This document shows, in pieces, positions 8,945 through 18,609 of a DNA stretch of 64,000 bases. The notes beneath the pieces were generated by a model. It saw nothing but the letters and a program-made list of their open reading frames with translations, had not been told where the DNA came from and made no database searches. The stretch lies in assembly GCA_964632485.1 (NCBI GenBank), contig CAZWDO010000005.1, positions 187,882-251,881 of the forward strand. The letters are read 5' to 3'. Position numbers and translations under genes: made by a program. The first letter of the stretch is position 1. Every line of letters begins with the position of its first letter. Source of the DNA: CAZWDO01 sp964632485 [NCBI: uncultured bacterium] (GTDB lineage Bacteria > JAGOEH01).

Positions 8945-10414
8945 TTAAAAAAAAGTTAAATCCAATTGCTCAAAAGAAGCCAACACCTTTTTTACCCAAA
9001 TCAGAAGCGTCGCCAACCCCCCCGGCGCATTGCTCTCAATATTAACGACCAATAAAGGTTCATGCAGTGAAAGCCGGATGAGAACCCATCCATCCAAGTC
9101 AGCTTGTTTAAAAGAAACTCGCGCGCCTTCGGTCAGATCGATCGCCAATTTTTCTCTATGGGCGTATTCGATAACAGAATCGATGATCTGATTTCCATAT
9201 TGAATGAATTGAGTATCTCGAATCGGAATACGGTAAACACGACTTTCAGAAGCTTCGGGCAGCGATTGCAAAACCGTTTCAAATGACTCATTGTTGGCAT
9301 TTAGCTGAGCAAGGAAAATTAAGAAACGGGCAACGGTGTAGCTGCCGTCATCGGCATACTGATTTTCCGTAAACATTACGTGGCCAGAGGTTTCTCCTCC
9401 GGCAAAACATACGGTTTTAGTTTCATTCAGCCGTTTCATTTCATTACGGATATTCGAATACCCTCGCTTATACCGATGATGGATGCCACCTAACGACTCG
9501 ATAAAAGTAGTCAAACCATCAGAAGTGACACTATCAGTAACAATAGTGGAACCCGGACGGTTTCGCAGAATCATAGCGCTTACCAGAGCCAGCAGATGGT
9601 TATGGGCCACCGGGCGCCCGTCCGAAAGCACAATTGCAGCCCGATCTCCATCGGTGTCGAAAATAATACCTAAATCCGCCCGTGAATCCACGACTGCCCG
9701 GCACAGATCGGTTAGGGCCGAATCGTCTTCCGGATTGGGAATATGATGAGGGAAATGGCCGTCGGGCGTCAGATAGAGGCTTTCACGACAATCCGCTCCC
9801 AGGGGCTCAAGAATCTTTTCAGCAAAAAATCCGGAAGCGCCATTACCGGCATCGACTAAAATTTTCAGAGCTGATAAGGGTGTTTCGCCCTGGCCAATTT
9901 CCTTACGAATAAAATTTACGCATTGTTCGCTATAAAGGTCTAAAAAATTCCATTCCAAAACCATTCCGGGCGAACCGCTATATAAATAGCGCTGTTTTTC
10001 TTCAACCAGATTCAGTACCAAGCGAACCTCATCTTTGGTGTAACTATCATGGAAGGTAAAAAATTTAAGACCATTCCATTTTGGAGGCAAATGACTGGCC
10101 GTGATCATGATCCCTAAATCTGCAGGATAATGTTGCACGGCTTGAAAAACCATGGGAGTGGTTGCGACATTTTTCCAACGGGGCGCAGTAACGAGTAAAA
10201 CTACCCGAGCGCCCAAAGCTATCAATTGCCGAACCAATATTGATTCAATTGTCCCTCCAGTCAAACGTGAATCTTTTCCAATCACGATTACCGGGTTGGG
10301 ACGGTTGAGATGATGCAGGACAGCATGGCATAAATCAGTTAAAAATTCCGTATCGAGATCATAGGTTCCATGCCCCCGGATATCGGATCCCGATAATAGT
10401 CTCAAGGGCTTCAT
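8945..10414 (-). CDS. Phosphohexomutase (phosphoglucomutase/phosphomannomutase family)
   Basis: A cytoplasmic alpha-D-phosphohexomutase that interconverts hexose 1- and 6-phosphates. Active-site loops are clear: phosphoserine S107 in ITASHLPP, metal loop DTDGDR (253-258) and sugar-binding loop GGETSGH (339-345). The last, phosphate-binding loop is unusual: the common RPSGTEP is replaced by a stretch near EGARVSFKQADLDGWVLIR. Length is 489 residues against about 450-470 usual. The neighbouring sugar nucleotide genes make a role in supplying mannose-1-P or glucose-1-P for polysaccharides likely. Substrate specificity cannot be fixed from sequence. Confidence 0.88.
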   Translation of the reverse strand: MKPLRLLSGSDIRGHGTYDLDTEFLTDLCHAVLHHLNRPNPVIVIGKDSRLTGGTIESILVRQLIALGARVVLLVTAPRWKNVATTPMVFQAVQHYPADLGIMITASHLPPKWNGLKFFTFHDSYTKDEVRLVLNLVEEKQRYLYSGSPGMVLEWNFLDLYSEQCVNFIRKEIGQGETPLSALKILVDAGNGASGFFAEKILEPLGADCRESLYLTPDGHFPHHIPNPEDDSALTDLCRAVVDSRADLGIIFDTDGDRAAIVLSDGRPVAHNHLLALVSAMILRNRPGSTIVTDSVTSDGLTTFIESLGGIHHRYKRGYSNIRNEMKRLNETKTVCFAGGETSGHVMFTENQYADDGSYTVARFLIFLAQLNANNESFETVLQSLPEASESRVYRIPIRDTQFIQYGNQIIDSVIEYAHREKLAIDLTEGARVSFKQADLDGWVLIRLSLHEPLLVVNIESNAPGGLATLLIWVKKVLASFEQLDLTFF

Positions 10415-10416
10415 GC

Positions 10417-10845
10417 TTAGTCTTCTTCGATTTTGCCCATGGCTTGCAACAGCATTCCAAAATCAAGCACAATCTGATCGCGGCGATCATCGGGTACTTT
10501 CTTCCAGATTTTTTCCCAAATTTCGTCACATTGGTTAAAAATACGATCAAAGACTATTGAACCCTTTTTCGTCATTTGGACTTGGGTAACCCGATGATCT
10601 TCCTTTGCGCTTTTACGTTTCACAAGTCCTTTATTTTCCATACTGGAAACGATACGGGTGATGCGCGATTCGCCTAAATCCATTCGTTTGGCTAATTCGC
10701 CCATACATGGCTGATCTTTTTCAGCCTTAAAACAGCGGAAAACACGCATTTCTGAACCGGTAAGCTGATACTGCGTGGCTAAATCCAGCTCCCGTGATTG
10801 ACACCAGTCGTTAATCATCTTGATCAGATCGCGGACTTGATCCAT
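10417..10845 (-). CDS. MarR-family transcriptional regulator
   Basis: A 142-residue winged-helix protein of the MarR family, dimeric regulators that usually respond to small phenolic or oxidative signals. The recognition helix region reads LAKRMDLGESRITRIVSSMENKGLVKR and the wing KEDHRVTQVQMTKKG, with the conserved DxR-type salt-bridge residues (D-H-R). GGAG lies 7 bases before the ATG. It sits between coaBC and the phosphohexomutase with short gaps, so it appears to be read as part of that operon. No clear palindromic operator was found upstream. Confidence 0.88.
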   Translation of the reverse strand: MDQVRDLIKMINDWCQSRELDLATQYQLTGSEMRVFRCFKAEKDQPCMGELAKRMDLGESRITRIVSSMENKGLVKRKSAKEDHRVTQVQMTKKGSIVFDRIFNQCDEIWEKIWKKVPDDRRDQIVLDFGMLLQAMGKIEED

Positions 10846-10877
10846 AGGGACACTCCATTAGTTAAGGGTTAAACAAA

Positions 10878-12071
10878 TCAAAGGGACAATCGATATTCAA
10901 TTGCATTCCAAATTTCAATACTACAATCGGCTTTGCTTTGCAGAGGAAAATTAGAGGGTACTTCATCAGGGGTTAAAATTGTAATTCTATTGGTATCGCC
11001 ACCAAATTCACTCCCGGGATTCAGCGGATTATTGATGACGATCATATCTAAATTTTTTTGGGTGAGTTTTTTCCGGCCATATTCTATGACATTTTGAGTT
11101 TCCACGGCAAATCCAACCAGGAATTGATCATTTTTTTCGTTGCCGGCCCGGGCGAGTATGTCGGGATTTTTAATAAGGGTCAAATTAAGCTGATCCGTTT
11201 TTTTAATTTTATGTTCATCGCGATGCGCAGGCCGATAATCGCAAACTGCCGCGGCAGCAACTACAATTTTCATCTGCCGGTATTCTCTGAAAAAAGCGGA
11301 TTCCATTTCTATTGCGCTTCTAACATTAATCAGGCGAATCGGTAGTTGAGTAAAGTCCACATCCGCCGCGCCACAAATCACAGTCACTTCGGCTCCCCGC
11401 TCGCAGGCTGTCTGAGCAAGGGCAAACCCCATTTTACCACTGGAATAATTTGAGATATAACGTACCGGGTCAAGAGGTTCAACGGTACGTCCGGCAGTAA
11501 TCAAAACCGATTTGCCCCGCAATGGGCTCGCGGGAAAACTGCTAAGACGATATACCCAATCCCGAATCCGCTCTAAAGCGGGAAGACGACCTTTACCGGT
11601 TACCCCGCAGGCAAGTTCACCTTCTTCCGGCGGTAACACCCTGGCCCCGATCTCCTTTAATAAAGCCAGGTTGCGGAGCGCAAGCGGATGTTCATACATA
11701 TAGTGATTCATTGCCGGACAAAGCAGTAACGGTTTGCGCGGGATGACACTCAACGCAACGCAACTCAGAAGATCTCCGGCGAATCCATGCGCTAAACGGG
11801 CAATCGTATTGGCGGAAGCCGGGACGACCAGCATGATATCCGCCCATTCAGCTAACGAAATATGTTCAATTTCAAAATTTCCGGACCGTCTAAACATCGA
11901 ACGATAAACCGAGTTCCGGGTAATGGTTTCTAACGTCGCATCCGTTACAAATTTCGAACCGGCCCGCGTAACTATACACTTTACGACATGCCCGTCGCAT
12001 TGAAACAACCGGATTAAACCAGGAATCTTATAAGCGGCAATCGATCCGCTAATCCCAAGAAGAATATTCAT
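10878..12071 (-). CDS. coaBC: CoaBC, phosphopantothenoylcysteine synthetase/decarboxylase
   Basis: A bifunctional enzyme of coenzyme A synthesis. The N-terminal CoaC flavoprotein domain (about 1-180) decarboxylates 4'-phosphopantothenoylcysteine; it shows ISGSIAAYK, the PAMN motif (LLCPAMNHYMYEHP) and the catalytic-cysteine loop ELACGVTGKGRL. The C-terminal CoaB domain (about 185-397) ligates cysteine to phosphopantothenate using CTP; it shows VLITAGRTVEPLDPVRYISN and the NKKD-like segment KIKKTDQLNLTLIKNPDIL. Length (397) is normal. It overlaps the upstream hybrid kinase by 4 bases (ATGA). Confidence 0.95.
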   Translation of the reverse strand: MNILLGISGSIAAYKIPGLIRLFQCDGHVVKCIVTRAGSKFVTDATLETITRNSVYRSMFRRSGNFEIEHISLAEWADIMLVVPASANTIARLAHGFAGDLLSCVALSVIPRKPLLLCPAMNHYMYEHPLALRNLALLKEIGARVLPPEEGELACGVTGKGRLPALERIRDWVYRLSSFPASPLRGKSVLITAGRTVEPLDPVRYISNYSSGKMGFALAQTACERGAEVTVICGAADVDFTQLPIRLINVRSAIEMESAFFREYRQMKIVVAAAAVCDYRPAHRDEHKIKKTDQLNLTLIKNPDILARAGNEKNDQFLVGFAVETQNVIEYGRKKLTQKNLDMIVINNPLNPGSEFGGDTNRITILTPDEVPSNFPLQSKADCSIEIWNAIEYRLSL

Positions 12072-14410
12072 GGCTGGATTCCCCGTTGAGTCGGAAAAAT
12101 CATTTCAAAACTCGTTCCCATCCCCTCTTCACTTTCCACACGCAATACGACCTGATGCAATCGGGCTATCTCCTTGACAATCGTCATCCCAATTCCTAAG
12201 CCGGAAATCGACGAGTTTCTGACGGCTGTCGCTCGAAAAAATTCATCAAACATGTGCTTGCGAGTATATAAATCCATTCCCAATCCATAATCTCTAACGA
12301 TCAAATGAACACCATCTCCCTGGATCCCCATGCGTACATTGATCTCGGAATGAGCGGGACTATATTTTATCGCATTATCAATAACATTTCCGATCATTTT
12401 GTGAAGCAGCTCTTTATCTCCCAAGAAAAAGTTAGGAGCCGTCATCGGCGGTGTAAAGGAAATTTGAATCATCGCCGCCATCGCTCCAGGTTGATACTGC
12501 TCAATAATCTGGTTGACTAACACCAAAAAATTAATTTTTTCTTTAAATGGTTTAAAATAGGTCTTGAGGTAGATTAATTGAGAGAGTTCACTGGACATGG
12601 CATTAAGATCGTTTAGCGCATGCCTGATATGACTGACCAAATGAGGCTGCACATCCTGCTTTGACTCGCTCAACAACATATCCATAAAATTTTCAATGAT
12701 ATTAACCGGATTCTTCAACTGGTGAACAATCGAACGCAGTAACAGGTTTTTCCGATCATCCATGGTTTTAAGCTGGTAGAAATAGATAATTGAATAAAGG
12801 GAATTGACGACAAAATCATCCCAAAGTACTAAAACAAGATCATCAATTTCCGAAGAGACTCCTGCTTTCTTTCCATAAAGCGATATTTCAACGGGCGCTC
12901 CCCAAAAAGAGACATGAAATTTGTAGTAAAGTAACTCAACTGCATCTTCATCATTCAAATAATCTTCAATGAAATAAGTTGACATCGTATCTTCATCAAT
13001 CGTCTGGTTAGCCAAATATTCAGAGGTTTTATCGCGCAACAAAGGATGAAGAGCGACAAACGACTGACTGCCAACTCGAATGATCACACGTTGCAGATAA
13101 AGAGTTTTCGCCAGCAATTCAAAAAGGCTGCGCCAAAAAAGATGCGCCGAATTCAGTTTTTTCATCAAATTCCCAAAAGAACCGGATATCAATTGACGGA
13201 AATTACTGATATCCAGCATGTGATTGACACGGCTCAGAATCATCTCGGGAGAAAATTCTCCAGGAATACTCTTTTTAATACGGGGGGCCGGTACATTCAG
13301 AATCGCCTCAATTATTTTTCGCTGATTAAAGGGTTTAATAATATAATGCTCAATGCCAATCGATTTTGCATAAAAAGCTTCAGCGCGGGATATACTGACT
13401 CCGCTTATCGCAACAATCGGGAGACTGTGTAAATAAGTGTCATTTTTTAATAAACGGGCAAATTGGAATCCATTCATTAAAGGAAGGTTGATATCCAGAA
13501 TCATTACATCCGGATAATTCTCCCGAATAGAATTCAAAGCGTCCATCACTCCTAATGCCGTATCCACCAGAAATCCCTGATTTTGTAAAGTGAAGGTGAT
13601 TGCCTGTAAAAGTGTGGGTGAATCATCGACTACTAAAACCCGTTTCGCATTTTTTAAATGGAGATTGTACAAAATTTTATAAATATAGGATTCTAACAGC
13701 GGTAAATTATCCTGGCTATTCACAAAAAATTCATTGATTCCGAATTCAAACCCCCGGCTCTGCAATTCGGGCTCATCATCATCAATGAGAGCGATAACCG
13801 GAACCGCATGGATCTGTTCGCTATGCCGAAAATTATTGACGAAATTCAATTTCTGGTTTTCATCGCGGCTGAGATCAATCAGAATCAAATGGGGCTGAAT
13901 AGCGACCAGATTTGTAAACATATTGGCTTGAAATTTCATTTCATAGAGCCGGTAATGAGGATATTTTTTCAATGCGGAATGGATGATTAACTGCCGCATA
14001 TCCGGCACATCAACCACTGCTATTTTTTTTATTTCCTCCTGTCCATTCTCCTCAAGGATGCTTCGGATGATATTATGCCCATAAATTGAATTCAATTCAC
14101 CCACCGACAGGCATGTATCGGTGAAGATTAAATTCCTCTGAACCTGGGACAAATTTATTTCTTTTAAATAGATCAAGACGATGGGCAGGAACCATTTTCG
14201 CCGGATGGCCAGAATAGTATCTTTATGAGTTTGCTCCAGAAAAACATCCATAATCAATACGGCATTATCGTATTGATGGGCTTGAAGCGCATTGATCAAC
14301 TCATCCAAATCATAATGAAATTCGTAGTCGTAATCGAGGTTTTTAATGAATGCTTCCAGGGGCGTGATAAAATCGGTTATATCACGAATGTAGAAAAAAA
14401 TCTTTTTCAT
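12068..14410 (-). CDS. Cytosolic hybrid histidine kinase with three receiver-like domains
   Basis: A 780-residue signalling protein without membrane segments. Two N-terminal receiver-like domains (about 1-120 and 125-255) lack a full acidic pocket. The third (about 258-380) is canonical, with VVDDSP, phospho-acceptor ILDINLP and KPF. A region without a recognised fold (about 400-560) follows. Then come a HisKA-like helix with the phospho-histidine in LLRSIVHQLKNPVNII and a HATPase domain (NVIDNAIKYSP, DYGLGMD, GLGIGMTIVKEI). The start at 14410 is preferred over the longer frame to 14455, because GGGAG precedes it and it follows the previous stop by one base. The signal is unknown; the orphan NtrC-type regulator nearby is a possible partner. 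Confidence 0.85.
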   Translation of the reverse strand: MKKIFFYIRDITDFITPLEAFIKNLDYDYEFHYDLDELINALQAHQYDNAVLIMDVFLEQTHKDTILAIRRKWFLPIVLIYLKEINLSQVQRNLIFTDTCLSVGELNSIYGHNIIRSILEENGQEEIKKIAVVDVPDMRQLIIHSALKKYPHYRLYEMKFQANMFTNLVAIQPHLILIDLSRDENQKLNFVNNFRHSEQIHAVPVIALIDDDEPELQSRGFEFGINEFFVNSQDNLPLLESYIYKILYNLHLKNAKRVLVVDDSPTLLQAITFTLQNQGFLVDTALGVMDALNSIRENYPDVMILDINLPLMNGFQFARLLKNDTYLHSLPIVAISGVSISRAEAFYAKSIGIEHYIIKPFNQRKIIEAILNVPAPRIKKSIPGEFSPEMILSRVNHMLDISNFRQLISGSFGNLMKKLNSAHLFWRSLFELLAKTLYLQRVIIRVGSQSFVALHPLLRDKTSEYLANQTIDEDTMSTYFIEDYLNDEDAVELLYYKFHVSFWGAPVEISLYGKKAGVSSEIDDLVLVLWDDFVVNSLYSIIYFYQLKTMDDRKNLLLRSIVHQLKNPVNIIENFMDMLLSESKQDVQPHLVSHIRHALNDLNAMSSELSQLIYLKTYFKPFKEKINFLVLVNQIIEQYQPGAMAAMIQISFTPPMTAPNFFLGDKELLHKMIGNVIDNAIKYSPAHSEINVRMGIQGDGVHLIVRDYGLGMDLYTRKHMFDEFFRATAVRNSSISGLGIGMTIVKEIARLHQVVLRVESEEGMGTSFEMIFPTQRGIQP

Positions 14411-14411
14411 A

Positions 14412-15062
14412 TCACTCCCGTGTACGGTTTTTTTGATAGTTGCGATAAAACTCACCTAACCGGCTTTGATTTTCACGGAATTGGTCAAAATTTTCAGAGT
14501 CGCGATCGGACATCAGACCATAAGAATCAACTGGATAATAGGGATACGTTATTCCCGGATAATTCTGTTGGAGCGATTGGGCGTGGGCTTTAATAGCGGG
14601 CCATTCAAAAAAGGTATCGGGCCAAACTTTACACAATGCAGCCACAACCAATTCTAAATCAGGATGATGTGAAAAATTGAGCGCCATAAAAAGCAGCATA
14701 TCATCCAGATGGTCGAATGAAAGATCACTGTTTTGGCGAAGCATATTTTCACCGCCAATGGTTTTGAGGGCGATTGCGCGCCCGGCTTCTCTACCCAGCA
14801 ACGCGCCGCCAACTCCATCGAAAATTTTCGATAACAAAAATTTTCCCATTTCCTGGCCGATCTGTTCGCCCGCCTGGACAGTTGCCAGCCGATCAATCCA
14901 GCGAGTGATCACTCCATCAGAAGTGAATGGGCAAAGATAGTCCCCCCGATTATCTTCACGGGGAATAGGAAAAGAGGAAGGCAATTCTTGACGGGATTGC
15001 GGTTGCGCCCATAGCGTTGAAAAAAAGCATAAACCGATTATGTAACGGATACTTAACCGCAT
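14412..15062 (-). CDS. Secreted protein of unknown function
   Basis: I do not recognise this 216-residue protein. It starts with a signal peptide ending near LCFFSTLWAQ, so it is exported, probably to the periplasm. A glycine-rich stretch, IFDGVGGALLGREAGRAI (about residues 78-95), resembles a glycine zipper and could dip into a membrane. The C-terminal third is Tyr-, Asn- and Arg-rich and polar. It overlaps the amidohydrolase by 10 bases and is 1 base from the hybrid kinase start, so it is made together with a signalling kinase. A link between the two is only suggested by position. Confidence 0.6.
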   Translation of the reverse strand: MRLSIRYIIGLCFFSTLWAQPQSRQELPSSFPIPREDNRGDYLCPFTSDGVITRWIDRLATVQAGEQIGQEMGKFLLSKIFDGVGGALLGREAGRAIALKTIGGENMLRQNSDLSFDHLDDMLLFMALNFSHHPDLELVVAALCKVWPDTFFEWPAIKAHAQSLQQNYPGITYPYYPVDSYGLMSDRDSENFDQFRENQSRLGEFYRNYQKNRTRE

Positions 15063-16486
15063 GAATGGACTCGTTGGTGGAGGTTGTTGCAGTGAAATTG
15101 AGCATTTTCACGGATTTTTACCCAGTCATAAGGTAAAATAAGTTTAAAATCCTTTTTAACCCAATTCCCATCAATCATAACAGCTGCAGAAATAGCTTTA
15201 ACATTGGCCGCTGGTTTTTTTGATTGAGTGACTTTCGTAGGGACATTAAAATTTCTGGTTGTTAATTCTTTAGTTACATTGGCGGGAGTGGTGTTGTAAA
15301 TGAGTGTTGAAACAATATTCTCCCAATTAAACGGGAGTGAATGAGGGAAAGAAAAATTCAGAATTGTTAAATCTGCCAAAAATCCAGGTTGAATATTACC
15401 CAGAGAATTCTCCAACTGCAGACATTGAGCAGCCCGGGAAGTAGTCAGATTGAACACGGTTGAGGCGGGAAGCGCATCCGGAGATACGGTTAGTTTTTGC
15501 AACAAAGCTGCCAGCCGCATTTCCTGCCACGCATCCAGGCGATTGTTGCAGGGCGCGCCATCGGCGCCAATTGCGGTATGGATACCCCGTTCAAGCCATT
15601 TTACCGTCGAAGCGATACCCGATCCCAATTTTAAATTAGCCGAGGGACAGTGAACCAAGGTCGTACCGGAGTGAGCGAGCATATCATATTCATCATCCTC
15701 AATCCAGACACCATGAGCTAAAAGCGAACGCCGGCCAAGCGCCCCCCGTTCAGCAAGATAAGCTATATTCCCCTTACTTCCGCTCTTCCGGGTCCACTCC
15801 ACTTCCGCCTGAGTTTCCGCAGCATGAGTATGGATCATAATATCGAAGGCTCTGGACCGCTCAACAATCGCTTGCCATAACCTATCTGAGCAAACCGGCG
15901 CGAAACGGGGATTGAACACAAAATGAAGCCGTTGATTAGCCGCCCCATGCCAACGTTGCATTAATCTTTCACTTTCACTCAGCCCTTCTTCCACAGTGCA
16001 TACCAGAGCGCGATCCGCTCTACCCAGATTGCGATCCATTAACATGTTGCCAGTCCACCCCCGGATACCCATATCCGCCATAGCCTGAAAAATAGCCGAC
16101 GTGTGGTTACGAGTCGCCATGTCAACTATCGTTGTGGTTCCGCCATCAATCAATTCCGCAATGCCCAAAATAGCCGACCAATAGGCAGAATCCTCATCGT
16201 GGGCCGCCTCATAGGGAAGAATATATTGATTCAACCAGTCAAAAAGAGTCGTATCATCGGCCAATCCTCGCATCAGAGTTTGACATAAATGGATATGCAT
16301 CTGAATCAATCCGGGAATGATCAGCCGTCCTGCGAAATCCAGGCATGGATACTGGTTTTCATCGGCATCCCCGCCCACTGAAAATATCCGGTTGCCTTTT
16401 ATGAGAATATCAGCAGGACCCATAACCCGATGAGAGTTGCCATCCCAATTCAGATAAAAAGCATTTTTCAATAAAAAGGTATTCAA
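15053..16486 (-). CDS. Amidohydrolase, MTA/SAH or guanine deaminase-like
   Basis: A 477-residue metal-dependent hydrolase of the ATZ/TRZ branch of the amidohydrolase superfamily (cytoplasmic TIM barrel). Metal ligands are H64 and H66 (MHIHLCQTLMRG), a His in IMIHTHAAETQ, a His in LLAHGVWIEDDE, and the Asp in IGADGAPCNNR. The CQTLMRG and GADGxxxNN signatures fit the 5'-methylthioadenosine/S-adenosylhomocysteine and related aminopyrimidine/purine deaminases. The C-terminal about 60 residues complete the small beta-sandwich. It overlaps the DegT gene by 4 bases. The SAM methyltransferase two genes upstream makes an S-adenosyl-derived substrate plausible, but this is inference. Confidence 0.82.
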   Translation of the reverse strand: MNTFLLKNAFYLNWDGNSHRVMGPADILIKGNRIFSVGGDADENQYPCLDFAGRLIIPGLIQMHIHLCQTLMRGLADDTTLFDWLNQYILPYEAAHDEDSAYWSAILGIAELIDGGTTTIVDMATRNHTSAIFQAMADMGIRGWTGNMLMDRNLGRADRALVCTVEEGLSESERLMQRWHGAANQRLHFVFNPRFAPVCSDRLWQAIVERSRAFDIMIHTHAAETQAEVEWTRKSGSKGNIAYLAERGALGRRSLLAHGVWIEDDEYDMLAHSGTTLVHCPSANLKLGSGIASTVKWLERGIHTAIGADGAPCNNRLDAWQEMRLAALLQKLTVSPDALPASTVFNLTTSRAAQCLQLENSLGNIQPGFLADLTILNFSFPHSLPFNWENIVSTLIYNTTPANVTKELTTRNFNVPTKVTQSKKPAANVKAISAAVMIDGNWVKKDFKLILPYDWVKIRENAQFHCNNLHQRVHSCG

Positions 16487-17673
16487 CGTGTTCCTCTTTG
16501 ATTAAAAAAGGATTGGAGTTCGGTCCGATTCTCATAAACATCGGCAATCAATGCGCAAATCCGTAAGACAACATCCGGGTCCAACGTGTTATAGAGGGGC
16601 AAAGCCAATCCGCTATCTGCCGTCCTCTCAGTTTCAATAAGATTTATACTGCAAAATTTTTGAAAAGGTTTCATAAAATGCAATGCGGGATAAAAATATT
16701 TCTTTGTTTGAATATTTTCCACACACAAAATATCGTTAAGCTGGTCCCGTGATAGACCGAACAAATCCGGATCGATAAAAAGTACCATATAATTATAACC
16801 GGATTGCGAAGCGGGAGTGATTGACTGAAAAGAAAGTCCCGGAATATCTTTCAAATTCTGCTGGTAAATTTGGACCAGTTCTCGCCGGTGTTTCAGGTAG
16901 ATATCCAGTCTCTCCAGATTGTAAAGAGCAATTACGGCTTGATATTCAGTCATGCGCGCATTCAACCCCATTTCATCGAAATCGTACTCACCCGTTTTCC
17001 CCATATCGCGTAAAACACGCAATTCATTGGCCAACGAAGGATTACGTGTTGAAATAATGGCTCCCTCCACGGCAGTGACAATTTTTGTTGGGGCCAGGCT
17101 GAATACCTCGATATCACCAAATGATCCGGCAGGCTGTCCATGATATGAGCTTCCCATTCCCTGCGCCGCGTCATAGATTATCGGGATACCATACTGGACC
17201 GAAATCCGGTCAAAGGCTTCAATATCTGGCGGATTTGAAAAGATATATACCGGCATAATCGCCAGGGTACGGTCTGTAATCAGAGGGATCACTTTTGCCG
17301 GATCCAAATTTTTTGTATTTGGATCTATATCGGCGAATACCGGTTTCAACCCATTCCAAAGTACACTCAATCCGGTCGCGGCAAACGTAAAAGACGGCAG
17401 AATCACTTCATCTCTCCCATTCTGCGCTAACGCTTTCAAAGCCAACATCAAACCAATCGTCGCATTGCTGGCGGACACGGCATGAGAAACATTCATCTGC
17501 TTACAGAATGTATCCTCTAACAAGCGATTGAACCGTCCATTCGTTATAAAAACTGAATCGTGAATTTGCCTGAGCCGCTCAGAAATCGCCGATAATGGTG
17601 GCATAGATGGTTTGATCAACAACTGCCAATCCGAAAAAGCCGGAATGCCGCCGAGTATTGCTAAACGATTCAC
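16483..17673 (-). CDS. DegT/DnrJ/EryC1/StrS family PLP aminotransferase
   Basis: A 396-residue PLP-dependent aminotransferase of the family that usually aminates nucleotide-linked keto-sugars. The cofactor-binding Lys is in SLAPTKIVTAVEGAII; the fold signatures VSASNATIGLMLALKAL, VILPSFTFAATGLSVLWNG and PIIYDAAQGMGS are intact. The start codon is GTG with AGAAGG about 9 bases before it. Its neighbours are an SAM methyltransferase and an amidohydrolase, not a sugar dehydratase, so the substrate is uncertain; a GDP-sugar from the dehydratase at 32523-33554 is one candidate. Confidence 0.88.
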   Translation of the reverse strand: MNRLAILGGIPAFSDWQLLIKPSMPPLSAISERLRQIHDSVFITNGRFNRLLEDTFCKQMNVSHAVSASNATIGLMLALKALAQNGRDEVILPSFTFAATGLSVLWNGLKPVFADIDPNTKNLDPAKVIPLITDRTLAIMPVYIFSNPPDIEAFDRISVQYGIPIIYDAAQGMGSSYHGQPAGSFGDIEVFSLAPTKIVTAVEGAIISTRNPSLANELRVLRDMGKTGEYDFDEMGLNARMTEYQAVIALYNLERLDIYLKHRRELVQIYQQNLKDIPGLSFQSITPASQSGYNYMVLFIDPDLFGLSRDQLNDILCVENIQTKKYFYPALHFMKPFQKFCSINLIETERTADSGLALPLYNTLDPDVVLRICALIADVYENRTELQSFFNQRGTR

Positions 17674-17674
17674 A

Positions 17675-18472
17675 TTAAACCGCCTTCTTTTCTAATAAGA
17701 GGTAAAAAATCTGGCCTAAAGACGGCAAATCCTTTTGCTGTGAAAAAAACTCCCCAGCCATCGAATGATATAGTTTTGCGGCAATTTGATTGAGGGGATT
17801 GTCGTAGGAAGGGTCTTGCGGGAAAACCAAAGCAGGTTGCATCGCCCGCGAAATCAAATAATAGAACCAAAAACTTCCACGTTCAGCAATATTAAAAAAT
17901 AATCCTAACAGCGGGAGAAGCTCTTTTTCATCAAAAAAACAATTATGCCAGGGCATGGGAATCGGCTTTAAACCCAAAATATCCCGTTGCCGATTTAAAT
18001 TTTCCAATCCTTGTCGGGTTCCTTCAATAAAAATCCAATAGCCGTTTTCTTTAATATAGTGAGGAATCGATCGCAAAACATCCGCTTGTTCCGGCCAATT
18101 CGCCAAATTAATCAGGCAACGCTCTGAAATAATCACATCAAATAAAGGTTTCATACTAAAAGGTAGATGGCGGACATCTGCGCAGACTAAAAAACAATTG
18201 TTCACGCCTTTTTCCTTTATTCGGAGTTGCGCTTTTTGAAGCATTGTCAACGAATAATCAACAGCGATGAACTCGTGAACATGCTCAGCATACCGGCAAC
18301 TCCCCTCGCCATCGCCACAACCTAACTCCAGTCCCCATGTAAAAAGTTTTTCCTTACTCGTCAAATATTCCTTAATTTGCTCCATCTCAATCTCTTTTAA
18401 CAAACTATCTTTCAGGGATACTGTATCCTTATCGTTCCAGTATTGCCGGACTAAACGATTATTTTCGTTCAT
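17675..18472 (-). CDS. Class I SAM-dependent methyltransferase
   Basis: A 265-residue soluble methyltransferase with a Rossmann fold. Motif I is LELGCGDGEGS (about 48-58), the acidic ribose-binding residue follows in AVDYSLTMLQKA, and motif II/III is VCADVRHLPFSMKPLFDVIISE. The C-terminal about 80 residues are not diagnostic. It is the first gene after a consensus promoter (18554-18582) and leads the operon with the DegT aminotransferase. Related enzymes methylate sugars or other small molecules, and no specific substrate is evident. Confidence 0.82.
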   Translation of the reverse strand: MNENNRLVRQYWNDKDTVSLKDSLLKEIEMEQIKEYLTSKEKLFTWGLELGCGDGEGSCRYAEHVHEFIAVDYSLTMLQKAQLRIKEKGVNNCFLVCADVRHLPFSMKPLFDVIISERCLINLANWPEQADVLRSIPHYIKENGYWIFIEGTRQGLENLNRQRDILGLKPIPMPWHNCFFDEKELLPLLGLFFNIAERGSFWFYYLISRAMQPALVFPQDPSYDNPLNQIAAKLYHSMAGEFFSQQKDLPSLGQIFYLLLEKKAV

Positions 18473-18553
18473 AACATCCTCTCAGTTATTGAACAACTTT
18501 TCAAAATATAACTTGATAGCCAACAAGCGCAAAAACTAATTTTTCTGTTATAC

Positions 18554-18582
18554 AATATAGTAATAAATATAATAAAAGTCAA
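18554..18582 (-). promoter_or_regulatory. Sigma-70-type promoter
   Basis: On the minus strand TTGACT (18582-18577), a 17-base spacer and TATATT (18559-18554) form a near-consensus promoter about 80 bases before the methyltransferase gene. The surrounding 137-base gap is very AT-rich and has no gene. It marks the start of the leftward operon from the methyltransferase on. Confidence 0.7.
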
Positions 18583-18609
18583 TAATAGAAATTTTTTAAA
18601 AAAAAAATA

